Assembly (NCBI GenBank): GCA_963854565.1
Contig: CAWKZT010000051.1
Location: 1-12,363 of the forward strand
Direction: 5' to 3'
Length of the DNA stretch: 12,363 nucleotides
From: CAWKZT01 sp963854565
Lineage (GTDB): Bacteria > Actinomycetota > Acidimicrobiia > Acidimicrobiales > JAHEJN01
The position numbers were made by a program, and so were the translations under genes. The notes below the pieces were generated by a model. That model saw only the letters and a list, made by a program, of their open reading frames with translations, was not told the origin of the DNA and made no database searches. Below, piece after piece: positions 7,015-12,363 of the stretch. Numbering within the stretch: the first letter of the stretch is position 1; each line of letters opens with the position of its first letter.

Positions 7015-7139
7015 GAATTAGTGCCTATACCGGTAAATCCCCTCGCTCAAAGCCACGCGGTTAGGTAGACATTTTGTAGGCCGGAGATCATCAAAGACAG
7101 GCCTCAATGATTGGTTATCGCTTGGGGGGTTGGGGGGCG

Positions 7140-7145
7140 TAACCT
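7140..7145 (+). promoter_or_regulatory. -10 box for leaderless prenyl synthase message
   Basis: TAACCT (TANNNT) ends 6 nt before the GTG at 7152, the exact -12 to -7 position for a transcript starting at the G. The 17 nt upstream is the G-rich tract; no clear -35 box precedes it. Confidence 0.5.
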
Positions 7146-7151
7146 TTCTGG

Positions 7152-8141
7152 GTGGATCAGCTCAACCCGCTTGCGGTACTTCCAACCATGCTCGACGATC
7201 TCACCCGCGTGGAAAAGGCTCTACAAAATGCCGTTGAGGCCGACTTGGCCTTGCTGCAAGAAATTGCCTCTCACCTCATAAATGCTGGTGGCAAGCGGGT
7301 GCGGCCCGGCTTTGCGATCGCTAGTGCCGCCACGCCCCTGATTCCCGCCCAACCGGTTAGCGACAACGTCGTCTTGGGTGCGGCTGCAGTCGAACTCGTA
7401 CACATTGGCTCGCTTTACCACGACGATGTAATGGACGAAGGTCAGATACGTCGTGGTGTGCCGTCGGTCAATTCACTTTGGGATAACCATCGAGCCATCC
7501 TCGCTGGTGATTTCTTGTTGGCTCGAGCTTCGGAGATTGCGGCGTCACTCGGCACCGATGTAGCTGGCCTGCTTGCCGCAACCATTGCCAAGTTGTGCGA
7601 CGGTCAGATCCGTGAACTTGAGGCCGAGCACAACATCGACCGCACGTTCGAAGCATACGAAAAGTCCATTGCTGGCAAGACCGCATCACTATTGGCTGCG
7701 GCGTGTCGCATCGGTGGCATTACCGGCCAACTTCCGGCCGATCACATCGAAGCCGTGACCAACTTCGGCGAGGCGTACGGATTTGCCTTCCAGATTGTCG
7801 ACGACATCCTTGATCTCACTGCCACTTCCGAACAACTCGGCAAAAAGGCCGGCAACGACATTCTCGAAGGGGTGTACACCCTGCCCGTCATCGTCGCTTT
7901 GACCGAAGCAAACGGCGCCGAACTACACGAATTGCTGTCCGACGATCTCTCCGACGCGGGTCACCAGCGAGCCCTCACTATTGTTCGCACCTCAACCGGC
8001 GTCACTGCTGCGCAGGCCCAAGCTCGACGGTGGGCCGACAAGGCCGCCGAGTCGTTGCAAACGCTGCCCGATTCTGATGCCACCGCTGCGTTGCGCGCGG
8101 CAGCAGATCATCTCATCCAGCGGGCCAAAGCCGACTTCTAG
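7152..8141 (+). CDS. Polyprenyl diphosphate synthase (trans-isoprenyl, IspA/IspB family)
   Basis: Condenses isopentenyl diphosphate onto an allylic diphosphate, most likely making the long side chain of menaquinone. It has 329 residues, normal for the family. Seen: GGKRVRP at 46-52, the first Asp-rich motif DDVMD at 91-95, GDFLLARAS at 119-127, KTASLLAA at 176-183 and the second Asp-rich motif DDILD at 217-221. The residues four and five before the first motif are Ser87 and Gly86, both small, which in this family permits chains longer than farnesyl; the exact length is inference. The start is GTG at 7152, the first start after an in-frame TAA at 7140-7142, with a -10 box but no Shine-Dalgarno, so it is probably leaderless. 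It is a single-gene unit, divergent from clpC and convergent with zwf, whose stop overlaps its own in CTAG. Confidence 0.94.
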   Translation: MDQLNPLAVLPTMLDDLTRVEKALQNAVEADLALLQEIASHLINAGGKRVRPGFAIASAATPLIPAQPVSDNVVLGAAAVELVHIGSLYHDDVMDEGQIRRGVPSVNSLWDNHRAILAGDFLLARASEIAASLGTDVAGLLAATIAKLCDGQIRELEAEHNIDRTFEAYEKSIAGKTASLLAAACRIGGITGQLPADHIEAVTNFGEAYGFAFQIVDDILDLTATSEQLGKKAGNDILEGVYTLPVIVALTEANGAELHELLSDDLSDAGHQRALTIVRTSTGVTAAQAQARRWADKAAESLQTLPDSDATAALRAAADHLIQRAKADF

Positions 8142-9550
8142 CTACAAAGCTCAGTGTTGCTCCAGCAGGTGTCGCCGGGTAGAACGCGGTCGGCACTGGA
8201 TGGACCCCAACTGCCTTTTTCGTACGGCTCGACGGGATTGGGATTGTCGAGGACGCTTTGCACGATGCGCCATGCTTCTTCGACGCCATCTTGCCGGGCA
8301 AACAAGCGCGGATCGCCGTTGAGCGCGTCGCCAATGAGACGCTCGTAGGGGCTAGCCAGGTCGCCGCCGAGGGCATCGCCATAATCGACCGCTAAATCAA
8401 CGGGTGCACTCACCATTTCTGCGCCGGGCTTCTTGGCCTGGACAACCATGGTGATCGTGTTGTCCGGCTTCATTCGGAAAATGAGTTTGTTGGGTTCGGG
8501 CAAGAGTTCGGTGGCTCCGCCACCAAAAAGCAGCCGGGGCGGACGTTTGAACTGGACTACTGCTTCGGTGACAGTCTCGGCCATACCTTTTCCCGCTCGG
8601 ATACAGAAGGGAACATCGGCCCATCGCCACGAGTCAATAAAAGCACGAATTGCCACAAAGGTCTCGGTATCAGAATTGCTGTCGACGCCTTCCTCGTCAC
8701 GGAAACCAACAAATTGCCCGCGCACGACATCATCGGGTTCGAGGGTGCGCATGGCCCGAAAGACCTTGACCTTTTCGTCGCGCATCGCGGTTTCGTCCGA
8801 GGTCGACGGTGGCTCCATCGTCAGAAGCGCGAGTACTTGCAACAAGTGGTTCTGGACAACATCACGCATCGTGCCAACGTTGTCGTAGAAACGACCCCGG
8901 CCCTCGACATCGAAATCTTCGGCCATGGTGATCCGTACGGAGTCCACGTAGTGACGGTTCCAGAGCGGCTCAAGCAAAGCATTTGCAAAGCGGAAAACCA
9001 TGAGATTTTGCACGGACTCTTTGCCCAAGAAATGATCGATTCGATAGATCGCATCTTCGGTGTAGTGGTGATGCAAGATCTTGTTGAGCTCTCGGGCCGA
9101 AGTCAGGTCGCGGCCAAAGGGCTTCTCGACGATGATGCGACCGGAGTTCATGCCTACTCCGGCTAGGCCGGTTGCGACCTCGTCGAAGAGGCTGGGGGGC
9201 ACGGCAAGAAAAGCCACTGGACACAATGAATCGGGAAGTTTGGCTCGCAACGCCGCAAAGGTGTCAACGTGGTTGTAGTCGCCCCGCACATAGCTGAGCC
9301 GGGTGCAGAGCCGTTCAATGATCGTCCCATCGCGGCCTTCGAGTGATGCCCGAGCACGGTCGCGCAGCGCGTCGTCGTCCCATTCGGAACGGGCCACACC
9401 AATGATCGGCACGTCGAGGCGTTCTTCGGCTTCTAGCTCGTAAAGGGCAGGGAACAGCTTTTTGAACGCTAGATCGCCGCTGATACCAAACATGATGAGC
9501 GCATCGGCGATGCGAGCAGGCGCTTCTTCTAGGCCCAGATGGTCAGGCAT
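8138..9550 (-). CDS. zwf: Glucose-6-phosphate 1-dehydrogenase
   Basis: Oxidises glucose-6-phosphate to 6-phosphogluconolactone with NAD(P)+, the entry step of the oxidative pentose phosphate pathway. It has 470 residues, slightly short but within the family. Seen: nucleotide-binding GISGDLAFKK at 22-31, EKPFG at 142-146, the substrate motif RIDHFLGKE at 170-178 (Asp172, His173, Lys177) and QNH at 233-235 whose His235 is the expected catalytic base. The start is ATG at 9550, which overlaps the end of gnd by 8 nt (ATGCCTGA); the same frame is open 66 codons further, but that extension is unlike the family and lies inside gnd. The stop TAG at 8138-8140 overlaps the convergent prenyl synthase TAG in the palindrome CTAG. 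It is cotranscribed after gnd. The choice of NADP+ or NAD+ is not clear from sequence. Confidence 0.97.
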   Translation of the reverse strand: MPDHLGLEEAPARIADALIMFGISGDLAFKKLFPALYELEAEERLDVPIIGVARSEWDDDALRDRARASLEGRDGTIIERLCTRLSYVRGDYNHVDTFAALRAKLPDSLCPVAFLAVPPSLFDEVATGLAGVGMNSGRIIVEKPFGRDLTSARELNKILHHHYTEDAIYRIDHFLGKESVQNLMVFRFANALLEPLWNRHYVDSVRITMAEDFDVEGRGRFYDNVGTMRDVVQNHLLQVLALLTMEPPSTSDETAMRDEKVKVFRAMRTLEPDDVVRGQFVGFRDEEGVDSNSDTETFVAIRAFIDSWRWADVPFCIRAGKGMAETVTEAVVQFKRPPRLLFGGGATELLPEPNKLIFRMKPDNTITMVVQAKKPGAEMVSAPVDLAVDYGDALGGDLASPYERLIGDALNGDPRLFARQDGVEEAWRIVQSVLDNPNPVEPYEKGSWGPSSADRVLPGDTCWSNTELCS

Positions 9551-10562
9551 CGGCCGACTTTTCGTGGTGTCCACCGAACTCTTTGCGCATGGCCGACAAA
9601 ACCTTGCCGGCGTATTCGTCGCGATCTCGGCTGGCAAAACGCGAGAACAACGCGGCGGCAATAGTGTGCGCTGGGACGGCGAGATCGATAGCAGATTCGA
9701 CGGTCCAACGACCTTCGCCGCTGTCTGACACGCGCCCCTCAAACCCATCGAGATTCGGATCGACGGCTAGAGCATGCGCCGTCAGGTCGACCAGCCAAGA
9801 CGAAATAACACTTCCCCGACGCCACACTTCGGCCACAGCGCCAGTGTCGATGTCGAATTGGTAAGCACGGGGATCTCGCAAGGGTGCCGTTTCGGCATCT
9901 ACCTCACGATCGGCACTACCCAAGTTTGCTGCTTCGAGGATGCCGAACCCTTCGGCCAGAGCGGCCATCATGCCGTATTCGATGCCGTTGTGGACCATCT
10001 TCACGAAATGCCCGGCACCAACTGGTCCACAGTGAAGCCATCCGGCCTCGCCCGGCTTGGTATCTCCCGCTACATCTGGAGTGCGCTCAGCGGTCTCGAT
10101 GCCCGGCGCGAGTGATTCAAAAATTGGCGTTAGACGCTCGATCGCCTGGTCAGAGCCGCCCACCATTAGACAGAAGCCTCGCTCGCGACCAAATACACCG
10201 CCACTTGTGCCGCAATCGACTAACTCGATTCCGGCGGGCGCCAGTTCGTCGCTGCGGGCGATGTCCTCTTTGAAGTTGCTGTTGCCACCATCAATCAATA
10301 TGTCGCCCGGTTCGAGGTGGGGCAAAAGATCGGCCACGGCGTATTTGACGACACCAGCGGGGACCATTATCCAGATGGCCCGAGGAGCTTCGAGAGCGGC
10401 CACGAGTTCGGCCGCAGATTCAGCACCAGTGAACCCCTCGTCACGCATTGTGTCAACGGCATCGGTATTGACATCGAAGGCCACACACTCGTGTCCGTCG
10501 GTAGCTAAGCGGCGAATCAGGTTCGCTCCCATGCGGCCTAGGCCGACCATTCCTAGTTGCAT
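9543..10562 (-). CDS. gnd: 6-Phosphogluconate dehydrogenase, decarboxylating, short NAD-type (GntZ/YqeC-like)
   Basis: Oxidatively decarboxylates 6-phosphogluconate to ribulose-5-phosphate. The 339-residue length is that of the shorter GntZ-type enzymes, not the about 470-residue NADP-type. Seen: GLGRMG at 7-12, Asp30 at the end of the second strand (an acidic residue that favours NAD+ over NADP+), DGGNSN at 91-96, GTSGGVFG at 118-125 and HFVKMVHNGIEYG at 185-197 with the catalytic Lys188. The start is ATG at 10562 because AGGAG lies 4 nt upstream and the product then begins MQLGMVGLGRMG as in relatives; an ATG at 10574 would add four residues and place that site inside the gene. It overlaps zwf by 8 nt and lies 77 nt after recR. 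Cofactor preference is inference. Confidence 0.94.
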   Translation of the reverse strand: MQLGMVGLGRMGANLIRRLATDGHECVAFDVNTDAVDTMRDEGFTGAESAAELVAALEAPRAIWIMVPAGVVKYAVADLLPHLEPGDILIDGGNSNFKEDIARSDELAPAGIELVDCGTSGGVFGRERGFCLMVGGSDQAIERLTPIFESLAPGIETAERTPDVAGDTKPGEAGWLHCGPVGAGHFVKMVHNGIEYGMMAALAEGFGILEAANLGSADREVDAETAPLRDPRAYQFDIDTGAVAEVWRRGSVISSWLVDLTAHALAVDPNLDGFEGRVSDSGEGRWTVESAIDLAVPAHTIAAALFSRFASRDRDEYAGKVLSAMRKEFGGHHEKSADA

Positions 10563-10566
10563 CTCA

Positions 10567-10571
10567 CTCCT
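10567..10571 (-). promoter_or_regulatory. Ribosome binding site of gnd
   Basis: AGGAG on the minus strand, 4 nt from the ATG at 10562. The spacing is short, but it favours this start over the ATG at 10574. Confidence 0.5.
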
Positions 10572-10574
10572 CAT

Positions 10575-10590
10575 GTCACGTAATGGTGAC
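10575..10590 (-). promoter_or_regulatory. Inverted repeat upstream of gnd, possible operator
   Basis: GTCAC, six bases, GTGAC: a perfect 5-bp inverted repeat of 16 bp within the 77-nt recR-gnd gap, extendable to CAT(G)TCAC arms with a one-base bulge. The position suits an operator for gnd-zwf. It is short enough to be chance, and no U-tract follows, so it is not a terminator. Confidence 0.3.
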
Positions 10591-10639
10591 CATGTCTTTG
10601 CCGTTGATTGCAGACGCTATGTTCGCGTACTTCGGTTGG

Positions 10640-11260
10640 CTATGCCTGCGCTTCTTCGACCACGGTGCGTCGTCCTTCTAATGCACGGGCCAACGTCAGT
10701 TCGTCGGCGTACTCGAGATCGCCCCCAACCGGCAGCCCACTCGCCAGCCGCGATACCTTCACCCCGACATTTTCTAAAAGGCGGGCTAGGTACATAGACG
10801 TTGCTTCGCCTTCAATATTGGGGTTGAGGCACAAGATGATCTCGGTGATCTTCTCATCGCCGATGCGTACTAATAGTTCGCGTACACGAAGTTGATCGGG
10901 GCCGATTCCCTCGATGGGATTGATGGCTCCCTGCAGCACGTGATAGCGGCCGCGAAACTCGCCGGTGCGTTCAACGGCCACGATGTCGCGGGGTTCCTCG
11001 ACGACAGCTATTACTGTGCTGTCGCGGCGGTCGTCGCCACAAAGTTCGCATTCGACATTTTCGCTGATGTTAAAACAGGTGTCGCAAAAACGGATGCGCT
11101 TTTTGACCTCAATGATCGCTTCAGCAAGCCGGGTAGCGTCTTGCGTGGGCACCTTCAAGAGATGAAACGCTATACGTTGCGCGGATTTTGGTCCGACGCC
11201 GGGCATGCGCCCAAGTTCGTCGATGAGATCTTGAACCGGCTGGGTGTAGACCGATGCCAT
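10640..11260 (-). CDS. recR: Recombination mediator protein RecR
   Basis: Acts with RecF and RecO to load RecA on SSB-coated gaps in recombinational repair. It has 206 residues, typical. Seen: a helix-hairpin-helix with GRMPGVGPKSAQRIAF at 17-32, a zinc finger with Cys59, Cys62, Cys71 and Cys74, and a Toprim domain from about 82 to 175 with Glu89 and LNPNIEGEATSMYLA at 145-159, then the conserved SGLPVGGDLEYADELTL region at 174-190. The start is ATG at 11260, six nt after the ybaB stop, with no strong Shine-Dalgarno, so coupling to ybaB translation is likely. It is last in the dnaX-ybaB-recR cluster, an order conserved widely in bacteria. Identification is near certain. Confidence 0.98.
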   Translation of the reverse strand: MASVYTQPVQDLIDELGRMPGVGPKSAQRIAFHLLKVPTQDATRLAEAIIEVKKRIRFCDTCFNISENVECELCGDDRRDSTVIAVVEEPRDIVAVERTGEFRGRYHVLQGAINPIEGIGPDQLRVRELLVRIGDEKITEIILCLNPNIEGEATSMYLARLLENVGVKVSRLASGLPVGGDLEYADELTLARALEGRRTVVEEAQA

Positions 11261-11266
11261 TGGTAT

Positions 11267-11665
11267 CTATTCGGCCCCGCCGAGCAGGCTGCCTAGGTCC
11301 ATTCCACCTAGCAAACCGCCCAGATCAGGCATACCGCCGCCCGCGTTGGCATTGACTTGGGTGACCGCATCGGTAATGGCCGCTAGCACTAGGTCCTCCA
11401 GCATCTCGACATCGTTGGAGTCGACTACCTGGGGGTCGATGGTGACCTTGGTGAACTCCATCGAACCATTGACCGTGACTTTGACCATGCCACCGCCGGA
11501 CTGGCCTTCGTGGGAAGCCAAAGCAGCCTCGGCCTGTGACGCCATCATTTGTTGACCCATTTGTTCGGCGGCCTCAAGCAATCCCCCGAGGTCGGGCATG
11601 CCCCCACCAGCGAGATCGGGCATTCCTCCAGCGAGAAGATCGGGAAGTTCGGGCGTATCAGACAT
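11267..11665 (-). CDS. Nucleoid-associated protein, YbaB/EbfC family, with PDL-repeat extensions
   Basis: Small dimeric DNA-binding protein of the YbaB/EbfC family, usually encoded between dnaX and recR, as here. It has 132 residues, longer than the usual 100-110. The core, about 30-108, holds the long first helix, then GGGMVKVTVNGSMEFTKVTI and VEMLEDLVLAAITDAV. On both sides are Gly/Met/Pro-Asp-Leu repeats: LPDLL, GGMPDL and GGGMPDLGGLL at 7-30, and GGGMPDLGGLL followed by GGMDLGSLLGG at 109-130. The 11-residue GGGMPDLGGLL at 20-30 recurs exactly at 109-119. The start ATG at 11665 has GGAG about 4 nt upstream and lies 13 nt after the dnaX stop. DNA binding is inferred from the family; the role of the extensions is unknown. 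Confidence 0.95.
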   Translation of the reverse strand: MSDTPELPDLLAGGMPDLAGGGMPDLGGLLEAAEQMGQQMMASQAEAALASHEGQSGGGMVKVTVNGSMEFTKVTIDPQVVDSNDVEMLEDLVLAAITDAVTQVNANAGGGMPDLGGLLGGMDLGSLLGGAE

Positions 11666-11678
11666 GGGGCTCCAGTGA

Positions 11679-12363
11679 TTAGGACGGGTCGACGCGCTCG
11701 GCGCCGGGGAACATTTGGGCTAGACGGCCAGCGCCATCGCTGGCCTCGTCGGCATCGGTGAGTTCGTCGAGCGAAATAGAAGCCGCTTCTTCGAACGTAT
11801 CAACCGGGGCTGGATCAGCGGGTGCAGCATCGATGCCTTGGACAGTGAGTCGCATCGGCACGGCCTGACCAAAATGCTTGGAGAGGGCCGCATCGATCTC
11901 GCCGCGGACATCTTTGCATCGGTCGGCGTGGATCTGGTTGGGTAAGGCAATAGCGAAGCCTTCGGCGCCGTCGTTGACGAGCGTTCCGCCCGCGAATCGT
12001 ACGCTGGCTCGGCGGGGAACTTCGGCCAAAATATTATCGGTCCAAACAGCAGCAATTGCGTCGAAGGTTGCTGACACGGGTTGGGCAGGTGTCGCTGACG
12101 CAGCATCAGGTGATTGTGGTACGGGCTCTGAAACCGGTTCATCGGCGGGCGGATCGAGAATAGGTGCAGCGGTTTCTGAGACAGCGGTTTCTGAGACAGC
12201 GGCTGCTGAGACAGCGGTTTCTGAGACAGCGGTTTCGGGTTGCGCTTCGGCTTTTTGGCGTCGAATAGCCCCGAGTGATGGTTTAGCCGAACCGGGTCCG
12301 TCTAGCTTGTTGGCCAACATCTCGCGTGCTGCTGCAGCGGGTCCGCCTGCGTCGTCTGCGGGC
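11679..12363 (-). CDS. dnaX: DNA polymerase III subunit gamma/tau, C-terminal 228 residues (5' end beyond window)
   Basis: Clamp-loader ATPase subunit that in its tau form ties polymerase and helicase together. Only the C-terminal part is visible; the AAA+ and zinc domains lie past the right edge. The visible part starts PADDAGGPAAAARE, passes a low-complexity Ala/Pro/Ser/Glu linker containing five ETAVS-like repeats, then a compact alpha/beta domain with TFDAIAAVWTDNIL, FAIALPNQIHADRC and VPMRLTV, and ends in an acidic tail with RLAQMFPGAERVDPS. Assignment rests on that domain, the tail and the position directly before ybaB and recR. The stop TAA at 11679 is 13 nt before ybaB. There is no slippery tract in this part; any frameshift site would be upstream. 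It is very likely dnaX, though the diagnostic N-terminal motifs are not in view. Confidence 0.88.
   Translation of the reverse strand, partial: PADDAGGPAAAAREMLANKLDGPGSAKPSLGAIRRQKAEAQPETAVSETAVSAAAVSETAVSETAAPILDPPADEPVSEPVPQSPDAASATPAQPVSATFDAIAAVWTDNILAEVPRRASVRFAGGTLVNDGAEGFAIALPNQIHADRCKDVRGEIDAALSKHFGQAVPMRLTVQGIDAAPADPAPVDTFEEAASISLDELTDADEASDGAGRLAQMFPGAERVDPS
12166..12240 (-). repeat. 15-bp tandem repeat, five units, in the dnaX linker
   Basis: Five contiguous 15-bp units of acagcggtttctgag type at 12166, 12181, 12196, 12211 and 12226. Unit 1 differs at one base, unit 3 at two, unit 5 is degenerate at its end. Each unit is five codons, giving Glu-Thr-Ala-Val-Ser repeats, so copy-number change would keep frame. 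Confidence 0.9.

Larger units (their letters stand above)
6894..7151. other. Divergent intergenic region between clpC and the prenyl synthase gene
   Basis: 258 bp without a credible gene. It holds the candidate clpC promoters on the left and the GTG-proximal TAACCT box on the right, with two six-G runs at 7124-7129 and 7132-7137. I see no tRNA, no terminator and no recognisable riboswitch. The middle (about 7015-7110) has no feature I can name. Confidence 0.6.

Noticed and set aside
6894..7151. tRNA, small RNA or extra small gene in the clpC-prenyl synthase gap
   Set aside because: No cloverleaf, no conserved riboswitch core and no start with ribosome site and coding-like frame were seen.
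9551..9748. 66-codon N-terminal extension of zwf
   Set aside because: The extension lies entirely inside gnd, is unlike any G6PD N-terminus, and the ATG at 9550 gives a normal start with a stop/start overlap.
10057..10797. 246-codon plus-strand reading frame across gnd and recR
   Set aside because: It covers two conserved genes in antisense and has no motif of its own.
12166..12240. Possible CRISPR or intergenic repeat array
   Set aside because: Units are 15 bp, directly adjacent with no spacers, and keep the dnaX reading frame as a pentapeptide repeat.

Overview
The window looks like an ordinary housekeeping stretch of an actinobacterial (Actinomycetota) chromosome. The evidence is the rex–siroheme–hemA order, a ClpC with the actinobacterial-type N domain, the dnaX–ybaB–recR cluster, a compact NAD-type 6-phosphogluconate dehydrogenase beside zwf, and starts that look leaderless. 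A deep-branching class such as Acidimicrobiia would fit the moderate GC and the protein flavour, but that placement is inference. I see no insertion sequence, prophage, CRISPR array, tRNA or rRNA, and no novel multi-gene system.

Layout. (1) Positions 1-2113, minus strand: rex, then a siroheme-synthase N-terminal-type enzyme, then hemA, which runs off the left edge. They are joined by overlapping stop/start codons and form a redox-regulated tetrapyrrole operon. (2) Positions 2151-2861, plus strand: a seven-helix membrane protein of unknown function, divergent from rex across a 37-nt gap. (3) Positions 2839-4320, minus: an acyl-CoA ligase family enzyme whose end overlaps the membrane gene tail to tail. 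(4) Positions 4374-6893, minus: clpC, the AAA+ unfoldase of the ClpCP protease. (5) Positions 6894-7151: a 258-bp divergent regulatory gap with a candidate SigR/SigH-type promoter for clpC and a leaderless-type promoter for the next gene. (6) Positions 7152-8141, plus: a polyprenyl diphosphate synthase. (7) Positions 8138-10562, minus: gnd then zwf, the oxidative pentose phosphate pair, overlapping by 8 nt; zwf and the prenyl synthase share a palindromic CTAG as their convergent stops. (8) Positions 10640-12363, minus: the C-terminal part of dnaX (entering from the right edge), ybaB/ebfC and recR, a classic replication/repair cluster.

How it fits together. Rex senses NADH/NAD+ and in Streptomyces controls rex-hem genes; here it heads the haem/siroheme genes. 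The window also holds NAD(P)H-producing sugar oxidation (gnd-zwf), a likely quinone side-chain synthase and a stress protease, but these are separate transcription units. The most useful second looks are a GGAAC-N18-GTT promoter upstream of clpC, GTG/ATG starts with a TANNNT -10 box 6-7 nt upstream, an 11-residue peptide kept identical at both ends of YbaB although nine of eleven codons differ, a 15-bp repeat tract in dnaX, and a near-identical 56-bp repeat inside clpC.
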